15,721 nucleotides of DNA from Silvimonas sp. JCM 19000 (GCA_001313065.1 BBFD01000065.1:1-15721); one strand, 5' to 3'. Shown: positions 1 to 9,262, numbered from the stretch's first letter. Notes: generated by a model not told the origin, from the sequence alone. Numbers and translations are program-made.

Positions 1-63
1 CAGCCAGCGGCGCGTCAGCGGAAGGTCATCCCGCGCAGGACGCTCAGGCGCGCTGGCGGCCAT
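1..63 (-). CDS. N-terminal fragment of an unidentified protein, cut by the window edge
   Basis: The minus strand has an ATG at 63-61 preceded by a strong Shine-Dalgarno GGAGG (76-72) with an 8-base spacer. The frame is open to the window edge and gives 21 residues beginning MAASAPERPARDDLPLTRRW. There is no recognisable domain, signal peptide or membrane segment in so short a piece, so no function is assigned. It lies downstream of the helicase gene on the same strand after a gap of about 110 bases, so it could be co-transcribed with it. The start call rests only on the ribosome binding site and the open frame. Confidence 0.5.
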   Translation of the reverse strand, partial: MAASAPERPARDDLPLTRRWL

Positions 64-174
64 GGGGAAATCCTCCGTTGCCGCGCCCGTTGCCAAATCT
101 GGCCGAAGATCACGTTAACGTATGTCGCACGTTCGGCCATCCGCATGAAGGTGGATGTCTGACAATATCGCAGG

Positions 175-2469
175 CTAGCGTGGCGCGGGCCACCAGCTGG
201 GAAACAAGGCCTGGATTTCGGCGCGGCCAAAGCGATCGTCAATCAGGTGGATGGTGCCTTTGTCATGTGGCGTGCGGATGACACGGCCTGCGGCTTGCAC
301 CACTTTCTGCATGCCGGGCCAGGTGTATGCATAGTCGTAGCCCGCGCCAAACAGCACCTGCATGCGCTGGCGGATTTGCTCGTTGATGGCGTTGACTTGC
401 GGCAGGCCCAGGGTGGCGACAAATGCGCCGATCAAACGCTCGCCCGGCAGATCGATGCCCTCGCCAAACACGCCGCCCAAAACCGCAAAGCCCACGCCGC
501 GTCCGCCGTCTTCAAAGCGTTCGATAAAGCGGGTGCGACTGGCTTCATCCATGCCGCGATCCTGGCGCCAGTACGGAATGTCGGGCTGGCCCACATCAAA
601 CGCATCGGCTACTTGCTGCAGATATTCAAAGCTGCTGAAGAACGCCAGATAGTTGCCGGGCTGGTGCGCGTATTGTTCGCCAATCAATTGCACGATGGGC
701 GCGACTGACGCGGCACGATGCGTGTAGCGGGTCGAGATATGTGGCGCGATCCGCACATCCACCTGGTCCGGGCTGAACGGCGCGGGCACATCCAGCCAGA
801 CGTGGTTATCGGGCAAGCCCAGCAAGCCGGAAAAAATAATGATGCGGCGACAAGGTGGCGGAAAACAGCGTTACGCTGCGCGCCGCGGCAAAGCGCGTGC
901 GTAAAAAACGGCGCGGGCACCACATTGCGCAGATTAAGGCTGCTGTTGCGGCCGTCTTGCGTGGCATCAAACAGCGAATGCTCGCTAAAGCTGTCGGCCA
1001 GCGCAGTAAACCGCAGCGCATCAAAGTAAAAGCGCTGCAACGTGCTGTCCGCGCCTTGCTCGGCGCCGGTCAGGTATTCGGTGATGGCGGCGATGGCTTC
1101 TTGCAGCGCGTTGGTTAGCGCCGAGGGCGGATCGCCCAGTTCGGTATACAGCGCGGCGGTTTCCGGCAGGGTTTTGCGCCAGGCGTTGGCTACGCGCGTG
1201 AGCGAACGTTTGAGCGGCGCGGGCGCGTGTTTGCGCACGTCCTTCAAGGTGGCCTGGTCCAGACTGGCGCTGTACATGCCGCGACCGCGCTCAACCAGGT
1301 TGTGCGCTTCATCCACCAGCACGCCCACTTGCCACTGGTTGCGCTGCGTTAGCGCGTAGAGCAGCGCGCTGCTATCAAAAAAAATAGTTGTAATCACCCA
1401 CCACCACATCGGCCCAGCGCGTCAGTTCCTGGCTCAGGTAGTAGGGGCAGATTTCATGCGCGGCGGCCACTTGCTGGATGCGCGCCTGGGTTAGGCTGCC
1501 CGTTTCTTTTAACCCCGGTTGCAGCGCATGAGCGCGGGCGGCGGGCAAGCGATCGTAAAAGCCCTGCGCCAACGGACAAGAACCGCCATGGCAGGCGCGA
1601 TCGGGGTAAACGCAGGCTTTATCACGCGCCACCAGTTCCAGCGTGCGTACCGGCTGCGCTTTGAGCGTGCGCATGGCATCCAGCGCCAGTTGCCGCCCCG
1701 GCGTGCGCGCCGCCAGATAAAACACTTTATCCAGCCCTTGCGCCGCGCACGCTTCAACAACGGGAACAGCGTGCCCAGCGTTTTGCCGATGCCGGTGGGC
1801 GCTTGCGCCAGCAAACAGCGGCCGGTGCTGGCGGCTTTGAACACCGCTTCGGCCAGATCGCGCTGGCCCGGGCGGAATTGCGCATGAGCAAAGCCCAGTT
1901 GCGCCAGGGCGGCATCGCGCGTGCGCCGGTGCACCAGTTCTTGCTCGGCCCAAGCGAGGAAGGCGGCGCATTGCTCGTTAAAAAAACGCTTCCAGTTCGG
2001 CCGCAGTATGGCGTTCGCTCAGCACGGTTTCTTTCTGGCTGACGATATCGAAATACACCAGCGCCACATTCAGTTCTTCCAGCCCGCGTTGCTGGCACAG
2101 CAACCAGCCGTAGATGCGCGCCTGCGCACTATGCAGATGCCGATGGTTTTCTGGCTGGCGGCTCAGATCGCCGCGATGGGTTTTGATTTCTTCCAGCTGA
2201 TTGCGCGCGGCATCGTAACCATCGGCGCGACCGCGTAAGTGCAACGGGCCGTATTGGCCGGTAAGGGTAATTTCGCGCTCATAACCATTGGGCCGGCGCC
2301 CGGCGACGGTGGCGTGGCCCGCCATGCCTTCGCTGGCGCTGGGCGCCGGGGTAAAGCGCACATCCAGATCGCCTTGCTTGGCGGTAAATTCACACAGCTC
2401 GCGCACGGCCACCTGATAGATCGGGCCGAGGTGGCTGACGCTGGCGACTTGCGGCTCGGGTGCGCTCAT
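175..2469 (-). CDS. PD-(D/E)XK nuclease fused to XPD/DinG-family Fe-S DNA helicase (5 frame breaks, probably sequencing errors)
   Basis: Predicted 5'-3' superfamily 2 DNA helicase with an N-terminal RecB/Cas4-like nuclease domain, about 763 residues after correction. Nuclease motifs are Asp83 in GRADG, EIK at 94-96 and QARIY at 116-120 (QxxxY). Helicase motifs are FRPGQRDL near 198-205, Walker A APTGIGKT near 223-230, four Cys (286, 293, 298, 341) spaced as in the XPD/DinG Fe-S domain, GDYNYFFD, DEAH at 386-389, LFSATLSP, and motif VI QAAGRVIR near the C-terminus. The start is ATG 2469-2467, which overlaps the stop of the FAN1 gene as ATGA, so translation is probably coupled. Breaks: A7 at 1980-1986, A8 at 1377-1384, A6 at 903-908 and A6 at 831-836 are each one base too long; one C is missing near 1751. 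Role in repair of damaged or branched DNA is inferred. Confidence 0.85.
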
Positions 2470-4105
2470 GCCCACGTCACATAACACACGGCCATCGGCA
2501 TACCATGGTCGAGGCAGTAGTTAAGCCAGCGCGTCTGGTTGTCTTGCAGCCGGTCGCCGGGGCCTTTGACTTCGATCATGCGATAGCGGCGTTCAGTGGG
2601 CCAGAACTGCACCAGATCGGGAAAGCCCGAGCGATTGGTGGTGATGTCGCACAACATGCGCTCAAACCACAGCCGCAAATGCGCGGCGGGCAGGCAATCC
2701 AGCGCCAAATCCAGCCGGGTTTGATCGATGACGGACCACGCGACAAAGCCACTCTGAATGCCGGCTTTTTTCGATAAAGCGCTGGCGGATGGTTGCCACG
2801 TACTGGCCGCTTTCCAGCTGGGCCAAGGCGGCATCAAACAAAGCCTGGCGCCGCTGGCGGAAATGCGGGCTGGCCAGATCGGCGGGCGTGAAATGGAAGG
2901 GATGGAAAAAAAACGCCCCGGCAATCGGCGCAAATAACGCAGGCCAGCACAACAAGCCAAACAAGGCGTTGATCAACGTGTTTTCGACGTACATGACCGG
3001 CGCGTCGTCGCAATGCAGATGCGCCACCACGGCATGTTCCACCGTTAACGGCGCGGGCGGCTGCGGCAGACACAGGTCGATGCGCTCGACGGCCGCTTTG
3101 CGGCTTTTGCGGATGATGGGCGCACCGGTGGCGCGCTGCAGCCGCGGCAACATGCGATGCAATTGCTGCACGCTGACTTCATCGCAATCATGTTGATTTA
3201 ACAAAGCCTGTGCCGCTTGCAGCGCTTCGGCGTGACGGCCCTGACGTTCGAGTACCCGCACGGTGCGCACGCGGGCGGACGGATCAATGCTGAGCGCATA
3301 CATGCGGGCGGCGTCGTCCCATGCGGCCTGGCGTTCAAACTGCTGCCCCAAAGCGTACAAAACGCGGCCACGGCGCTCTTCCAGCCATGGGTTATCCAGC
3401 TGCAGCTCGGTGAGCAAGGCGGCGATTTCTTCACACGGCGCGCCGTCTTCAAAGCGGGAACGGCAGTCGTGCAGATACAGGTAGTGATCCACGTCGGCGC
3501 GGCTGCGGAACACGCGCGCTTCGGCCGGGATATCGACTTTTTCGTAGCGATATACGCCTAACTCGGCCAATACAAATTCGCTGAGGTCCTGACGCAGATT
3601 GCCAAAAAAAACATCAGCCGCAAGCGATCACATAAAGGGCGCAGATCAAGCTGGTACAGCGTGTCTGCTGGATACCACTGGCTGAAGGCTGGGCCTCGGG
3701 CGCGATGCTGGCCCAGGTGGCAAGCAGCGCATCTTTGGCCAGCCGCGCCGTCGAAGCCTGCGGCGGCAATTGCGACAACACCTCGGCACGCGTTAACAAC
3801 GGCGCCACTTGGGCCAGCGTCAGCAGTGGATCGGCGCTGATCCAGCCGGCCCCCAGCAAGGGCTGCGCGGCGGCGCGGGTGTCGCCGATCTCCACATAGT
3901 TGAGCTTGCCCGCGCGAAACCACTCGCCTTTACGCATCACCATACGCACCAGCAAAGCCTGCGACGCATGCGGCAAGCGCGCAAAACCATCGACAAACCC
4001 CAGCTCGGCGGGCAGCAGCAAATCGGCATAACGCGTGCTGATCCAGTCGAGCAGCACACGAAAATTGTCGAGGTAATAGAAGGGGTTGGGTAACGCAGGC
4101 AGCAT
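2466..4105 (-). CDS. fan1: FAN1-like structure-specific nuclease with C-terminal VRR-NUC domain (3 frame breaks)
   Basis: About 545 residues after correction, close to known bacterial FAN1 proteins. The N-terminus has the family pattern PFYYLDNFRVLLDWI, followed by LLVRMVMRKGEWFR and KLNYVEIGD. The middle has MFFGNLRQDLSEFVLAELGV and a helical, TPR-like stretch. The C-terminal VRR-NUC nuclease domain shows RSGFPDLVQFWP, then IEVKGPGDRLQDNQ, which supplies the PD...ExK metal-binding residues and closely matches the eukaryotic FAN1 motif. FAN1 enzymes cut 5' flaps and unhook DNA interstrand crosslinks; this role is known for the family and inferred here. The gene is first in an operon with the helicase and overlaps it by ATGA. 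Breaks: T6 at 2766-2771 (+1), A8 at 3604-3611 (+2, or -1), and one A missing near 3685. No clear ribosome binding site is visible, so the start is less certain. Confidence 0.85.
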
Positions 4106-4241
4106 GCCGGGGGCGCAAGACGGATGTAGAACGAATGTTCGGGATGATAACGGCGCGGGGCTTGGCGGAGAAGCCTGCGGCGACGGGTGGGCGCATTACG
4201 AAACCTGAAATTGGCGACGCGGCTGCGAGGTGTTTGTTACA

Positions 4242-4270
4242 TTGATGGTTCCCGGATCGGGAAGCATCAT
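4242..4270 (+). promoter_or_regulatory. Palindromic operator overlapping a putative higBA promoter
   Basis: Inverted repeat with 12-base arms TGATGGTTCCCG (4243-4254) and CGGGAAGCATCA (4258-4269), separated by GAT; 11 of 12 positions are complementary. A sigma70-like promoter fits inside it: TTGATG at 4242-4247, a 17-base spacer and CATCAT at 4265-4270 (each 4 of 6). The start codon of higB follows 33 bases later. HigA-type antitoxins repress their own promoter through such palindromes, so this is the likely autoregulatory site. The repeat is directly visible; promoter use is inferred. Confidence 0.6.
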
Positions 4271-4303
4271 GCTGCGCAAACGATCTTCCCGGCGGCCGGA
4301 TCC

Positions 4304-4591
4304 ATGCGCTTGATCAACACTTCGATACTGGACAAGTTCCAGCGCGAACATGCGGACGTGCGGGCCGCGCTGGCGTTCTGGCGGGTCGAGGTTGAAAACG
4401 CAGACTGGACGCGGCCGCAAGACATCAAGGATCGCTTTGCGCATGTCGATTTTCTTGCGGGCAATCGGGTGATCTTCAATATCAAAAGCAATCACTATCG
4501 TCTGGTGGTCATCGTGTTTTATCTGGACGGCATAGTGAGCATTGATTGGGTGGGCACGCACGCGCAGTACGACAGGCAGCGTTTTTTTTAG
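4304..4591 (+). CDS. higB: HigB-family type II toxin (mRNA interferase)
   Basis: Protein of 95 residues, the normal length for HigB of the YgjN type. Family features are the N-terminal MRLINTSILDKF, the central DIKDRFAHVDFL, RVIFNIKSNHYRLVVIVFY and the C-terminal VGTHAQYDR. HigB toxins have a RelE-like fold and cleave mRNA at the ribosome. The ATG at 4304 fits the conserved N-terminus better than in-frame upstream starts. It is followed after 25 bases by the antitoxin, a toxin-first order typical of higBA. The last codons lie in a T8 run (4582-4589) that creates the TAG stop. One T fewer would put the toxin in frame with the antitoxin, so the exact C-terminus depends on that run. Confidence 0.85.
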   Translation: MRLINTSILDKFQREHADVRAALAFWRVEVENADWTRPQDIKDRFAHVDFLAGNRVIFNIKSNHYRLVVIVFYLDGIVSIDWVGTHAQYDRQRFF

Positions 4592-4616
4592 AGTTGCAGC
4601 CCGGGGGGAATGCAGA

Positions 4617-5847
4617 TTGGATACGATCAAAATCATCAAGACCGAGGCAGAGTGCCTGGCGGCCGGGCGGCTGCTTAATCAGATGATGCTTGAGAACAAT
4701 CCAGCGGAGCGCGACCGTATGGAACTGCTGATGCTGGTGATCGAGGATTACGAGCGGAAACACAGCCCTACGCCGGTGGTTGATCCGATTGGCGCCATCG
4801 AATTCCGGATGGAGCAGATGGGGATGACGCAGAAAGATCTTGCGCCCTACGTCGGCGGGGCCAATCGCGCCTCGGAATTACTGGCGCGCAAGCGACCGTT
4901 GACGCTAGCCATGATACGTAGCCTTCATCATGGCTTGGGCATTCCAGCGTTCAGCCTGCTTGGGCCCGCGGTGCCGCTCGATATCAGCCGTCCGCCAAAA
5001 CTGGATTATTCAAAATTTCCGCTGGCCCAGATGCATGAACGCGGACTGTTCGGCCTGCCGCGCAATACGCCGCAACGCGTGCTGCGAGAACAGGCAGAAG
5101 AGCTGGTCACCGCCTTTCTGGAACGCCCCGGCGCCGCAAAGGCGGGTCCGGCCGTGGGGCCGAGCTTTTTACGCACCGCCGCGGGCCAGCGCGGTGTTCG
5201 TGACCTCGACCGTTATGCGTTGCTGGTGTGGATGACGCAGGTGCGCCGCATCGCGCAGCACACTGAAATTGTCCGGCCGTGGCATGAGCGCGCGCTAACC
5301 ACAGCATGGCTTACCGAGCTGGCTCAGCTCTCGCGTTTTGAAGACGGGCCTTTGCGCGCACGCGCCCGGCTGGCCAGCGTGGGCATTGCGTTGGTCATCG
5401 AGCCGCAGTTCCGCGATTCGTGGCTGGATGGCGCTGCGATGCTGGAACAGGATTACGCCGTTATCGGCCTGACGCTACGGCATGACCGGCTTGATCATTT
5501 CTGGTTTGTACTGATGCACGAGCTGGCCCATCTGAAAGGCATTTAAGTCAGGCGCGGCCTGAAATTGCCGACCACCTCGATGACAAGATGCGGCGCGCGG
5601 ACGCCATTGAGCAAGAAGCGGATGCGATCGCGTTCGAAGCCTGGTGCCACAAGCCGCCTGGATGCAAAGCGCAGTGCGGCACAGCCATACGCTGGTCGAT
5701 GCTGAAACGCTGGCGCAGCAACTGAATATCGCGGTGGCCGTTGTTGCCGGGCGCGTGCGGCGTGAAACCGGAAACTGGCGTTTGCTATCTGGGCACTTGG
5801 GAAAGGGCACTGTGCGGACCATGTTCGACGTCCGGGCGCCGCAATAA
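4617..5847 (+). CDS. higA: HigA-type antitoxin with C-terminal ImmA/IrrE metallopeptidase domain (2 frame breaks)
   Basis: About 410 residues after correction, far longer than a plain HigA (about 140). Residues 1-120 match HigA: an N-terminal helical part, then a helix-turn-helix with DPIGAIEFRMEQMGMTQKDL and ANRASELLARKRPLTLAMI. The rest is ImmA/IrrE-like: GIALVIEPQFRDSWLDGAA, IGLTLRHDRLDHFWF, zinc motif HELAH (HExxH), then KMRRADAIEQEADAIAFEAW and a C-terminal tail. The start is TTG 4617, chosen for the GGGGGGAA Shine-Dalgarno at 4603-4610 and the length of the HigA N-terminus. It presumably neutralises HigB and represses the operon. Breaks, each one base short: T3 at 5542-5544 and G2 at 5643-5644. 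Without correction the protein would stop right after the zinc motif. Confidence 0.8.
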
Positions 5848-5877
5848 AAAACTCCCGCCACAGCGGGAGTTTTTTTT
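5846..5877. terminator. Bidirectional Rho-independent terminator between convergent genes
   Basis: The stem ACTCCCGC (5851-5858) pairs with GCGGGAGT (5863-5870) around the loop CACA. It is flanked by an A run on the left and T8 (5870-5877) on the right, so it can work on both strands. It overlaps the higA stop codon and sits at the 3' end of the dynamin-like gene. Confidence 0.85.
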
Positions 5878-5878
5878 G

Positions 5879-7915
5879 TCATGCCAACCTCAGCGCCGAA
5901 ATCAGCCGCCATGCGCACGATCTCGGTGTTGAGCGCTGCCAGCACCATGCGGTGGCGGGCGTCGAGTTCGTTGAGCTGTTCCAGCAACTGCGTATCCATT
6001 TCTTCCAGCTCTTCGATACGGCCTTCCAGCGTGTCGGTGGCTTTGTGGATGCGCTTGATGCTTTCCAGACGGCGACGCAGTTGCAGCTGATGTTCGCGCA
6101 CTTGCGTTTCCATCGGTGCCATCACCGCCTTCAGCCAGTTTTCGACGTCGCGGTTGGCAACTTCAAACACAGTGACCACGCGGCTGGCCACGGTTTCAAA
6201 GAACTTGGCGGTAATGCGATTGCGGCCGGTGGTCAGCAGGTGGCTGATGGTGTTGAAGTGCTCGCGGAAGGATTTTTTTTCCAGCCGCGCCATTTCTTTG
6301 TGGTACTTGAGCGTGGAGAACGGCGGCGGCGTCACCTGGCCCAGGCCGTGTTCTTCGCTAAACTTTTTTTTGTACATGGCCGCCATCATGGCCTGGATTT
6401 CGGCCACTTGTTCGGCCGAGCGGGCGATGTTGCGTTGGTGTCTTTAAAGAAGCGCTCCATCACCGCGCGCAGGCCGCCTTCGCCAAACGAGAACCAGGTG
6501 CGTTCCATTTCGTCGCGAATGCGGGCGATTTCGGCTTTGAGCGCGTCCATGCCCAGCAGGCTCATCAGCTGGTTGGTCTGCTGGCTGAAAATGCTGCGCA
6601 AAGCTGGAAGCGCACCAGGCCTTGTTCAAAGTGGCGTTTGTCGGCCTGGACCTTGTCCATCATCTGCACGACCACGTCCTGATTCTTGCCGCGCAGCCGC
6701 GACAATTCTTCCAGCTGTTCCTGCAGACCGTTGCGGCGCGCGGTCAGGATCTGGCGCGTGGCCAGCACGATGTCATCGACCTCGGTGATGGTGCTGTCGC
6801 GCACGATGTCTTGCTTGGCCGGCAGCAACTCGCCCGACAATGCGGCTTCGAGCGCACCCAGACGCGCGCGATCGAGCAGGGCGTCGTCGTGCTGCACTTT
6901 GGCCACCAGCGCTTTCTGCGCCGAAATCGGATAGACATGGCTGGTGGGCACGCCCAGCAGCTCGGCCGTGGTTTGCACCTGACGGCTGATTTCGCCTTCG
7001 ATTTCTGCGCCGGACTTCAGGTCATCCCACAAGCCATCTATCTTGTTGAGCACCACCAGCCGGCCGCGCGCGCACCTTGCGCCTTGCCGATATGGTTGCG
7101 CCACACATCGATGTCGCTCTTGTCACGCCGGTATCGGCGGCCAGGATAAACAGGATGGCGTGCGCATTGGGCAGCAGATTCAGCGTCAGTTCCGGCTCGG
7201 TACCGATCGCGTTCAGGCCCGGGGTATCGAGAATGACCAGACCCTGTTCCAGCAAAGGGTGCGGAAAGTTGATCACCGCATGGCGCCACGCCGGAATTTC
7301 GATCAGCCATCGGCCCCGACCGCGATGCGCTGATCCGGATCGTTTTCGTCGTACAGACCAAACTGTTTGGCGACTTCAGTCGGCACGCGTTTGGTCTGGC
7401 CCACCTGGCGGAAGGCGCCGAGCATGGCTTCGGCGTTATCCAGATCAAGCAGGGTGGTGGCCCACTCGTCGGTGTAACGGCGATATTCGCTGGTGGTGAC
7501 GTTTTGCAGCCGGGTTTCAATCGGCAGCAACTGGATTGAAGGCGGGCGGCTGGCGTCGTACAGGATTTCGGTCGGGCACATGGTGGTGCGGCCGGCGGAG
7601 GACGGCAGCACGCGTTGGCCGTAGTGCGCGAAGAAGATCGCATTGATCAGCTCGGATTTGCCGCGCGAAACTCGGCGACAAACGCGATATTGAGCTTGTC
7701 GTCCTTGAGTTTTTTTCCAGCAGTGACTGGATGCGCATTTGCGTTTGCGCATCTTCCAGATCTTGTTCGTTCAACCAGCGCGAAAGCTGGGACACTTTTT
7801 TTTGCGACAACTGACCGCGCCAGGCGCTATAGGCCTGAAAGTCGCCGACCAGGCGATCCGTCGAATCGACGTCGTTGACCGCGATTGCGTCGCGATGAAG
7901 AAATTCTGCGCTCAT
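5879..7915 (-). CDS. Dynamin-family large GTPase (at least 7 frame breaks, C-terminus unresolved)
   Basis: About 680 residues. GTPase motifs in order are a P-loop AEFSRGKS near residues 81-88 (G1), GRTTMCPTE near 108-116 (G2), DTPG near 230-233 (G3) and NKID near 291-294 (G4). A long helical, heptad-rich C-terminal part follows, including a strongly charged coiled coil near ESIKRIHKATDTLEGRIEEL. Bacterial dynamin-like proteins remodel or protect membranes; the specific role here is unknown. The start is ATG 7915-7913. Breaks: T7 at 7710-7716 (+2); one base missing near 7668-7670, 7307, 7120, 7064, 6604 and 6430. The end is uncertain. A TGA lies at 5881-5879 but in a different frame, and the current frame reads on through the terminator into the antisense of higA. 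mutM lies upstream on the same strand. Confidence 0.75.
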
Positions 7916-8140
7916 CTTTTTCCCGATTATCAAAGCTTGCTTTGTAGGCGCCGGGCGGCTGTGCGGGTGGCCGTCCGGGCGGGCGCAGACACGCTACGGT
8001 GTTTGGCGCCATGCGTGGGCTACACGCGTGTTTCAATCATTTAATCAACGGTATGCCTGGTTCTATCGCCACTGGCTTTAACCCCGTGGCATGGTATTAC
8101 AGTCCGGCCATAGATACATATTTACACACTGTCTATCGGC
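7916..8140. other. Spacer between mutM and the dynamin-like gene
   Basis: 225 bases with no supported gene. It holds a perfect 10-base palindrome ACACGCGTGT at 8022-8031 and GC-rich sequence. No convincing terminator for mutM or promoter for the GTPase was seen. Confidence 0.5.
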
Positions 8141-8963
8141 TTATTTCTGACACTGACGGCAAAAAAAACGTGGCGCGCTGGCCCTGCCGGATCTCGCTGA
8201 TCGGCGTACCGCACTGGCGGCACGCTTCATCCGTGCGGCCGTAGGCATACGTTTGCAGCAAAAAAAATAGCCGGGGTTACCGGTGCTGTCGACGTAATCG
8301 CGCAGGGTGGTGCCACCTGCGGCAATCGCATCCGACAAAGTGGCTTTGATGGCCGCCACCAGCGCCACAATCTCGCGCTTTTTTTCAGGCTGTTAGCGGG
8401 CCGCTCCGGATGGATCGCCGAGCGGAACAACGCTTCGGAGGCATAGATATTGCCCACGCCAACGACCACATGTTGATCCATGATCGCCAGCTTGACTGCA
8501 GAACCCCGACGGGAGAGCTGCTCGCTGAGATAACCGGCATCGAAAGCGTCTGATAAAGGCTCGGGCCCCAGCTCAGCGAGCAATTTATGCGGCCCGGCGG
8601 TGGCCGCTTGCCACAACATGCAGCCAAAACGGCGCGGGTCTTTGTAGCGCAGGATGCGGCCGTCTTCGAGGATCAGATCAATGTGATCGTGTTTTTTTCC
8701 ACCGCCCGCGCGGCCGTCACCAGCCGCAAGCTGCCGCTCATGCCCAGATGCACGATCAGCGTGCCCGCCTCAAAACGGAACAACAGATATTTGGCGCGGC
8801 GTTCCAGCTGCAGCACACGCTGGCCGCGCAGCAATTCCGGCAGTTCTTCCGGCACCGGCCAGCGCAGGCTGCGATTGCGGATGATGACGTCCTCGATGCG
8901 CGTGCCGGTCACAATATCGGCGATGCCGCGGCGGGTAGTTTCGACTTCTGGCAGTTCTGGCAT
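8141..8963 (-). CDS. mutM: Formamidopyrimidine-DNA glycosylase Fpg/MutM (4 frame breaks)
   Basis: Base-excision repair enzyme that removes 8-oxoguanine and cleaves the abasic site. Corrected length is 271 residues (E. coli has 269). Visible features are the catalytic N-terminus [13 protein letters not shown] (Pro after Met removal), [33 protein letters not shown], the helix-two-turn-helix [33 protein letters not shown] and the C-terminal zinc finger with two CxxC pairs ending CRQCQK. A GGAT Shine-Dalgarno precedes ATG 8963-8961. Breaks, all in A/T runs that are too long: T7 at 8692-8698 (+2), T7 at 8379-8385 (+2), A8 at 8260-8267 (+2) and A8 at 8161-8168 (+1). The +2 cases could be -1, but the shorter reading matches the family spacing. 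It is divergent from the TPR lipoprotein gene. Confidence 0.93.
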
Positions 8964-9262
8964 CGGGGTCTATCCTTGGGGATCGTGGCGCGTGTGTCAG
9001 TGCTGGTTACATACGCCGGTTTGATATATGGGCTGACGGGCCGCATATCCAGGCATACCGCGGCCCGCCACGCAGTAGCCCCGGCTGCGGAATTTAACTT
9101 AATATGGGCCGGTCATATGCGTCAGCCGTGCCAGATCAAGGCTGGTGCCCGGGTCAGCCGGCATTGCGCCGCGTTTAACGCGATGCAGGCCAGATCAAAA
9201 TAGATAAATAGATATAACGGGTTGCCCAGCAACCTTCTCACAATTACCTGCCGGATCGTGCC
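8964..9262. other. Divergent intergenic region between mutM and the TPR lipoprotein gene, with a leader hairpin
   Basis: 299 bases with no supported gene; it must hold the promoters of both neighbours. A perfect 6-bp hairpin, GGTTGC (9220-9225) and GCAACC (9229-9234) with loop CCA, lies 28 bases before the lipoprotein start. Just upstream is an AT-rich tandem repeat of TAGATA (9201-9206 and 9209-9214). Only a weak promoter match is seen on the plus strand (TTTAAC 9174-9179, CAAAAT 9196-9201), so no firm promoter call is made. Confidence 0.4.

Noticed and set aside
113..120. Palindrome CGTTAACG near the left edge as an operator
   Set aside because: Eight bases only, with no convincing promoter around it.
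5952..6788. Long plus-strand open frame opposite the GTPase
   Set aside because: It is an antisense shadow of a gene with clear GTPase motifs and has no family features or ribosome binding site of its own.
8022..8031. Palindrome ACACGCGTGT as a regulator site
   Set aside because: Short, GC-rich and single copy, with no promoter elements nearby; chance occurrence cannot be excluded.
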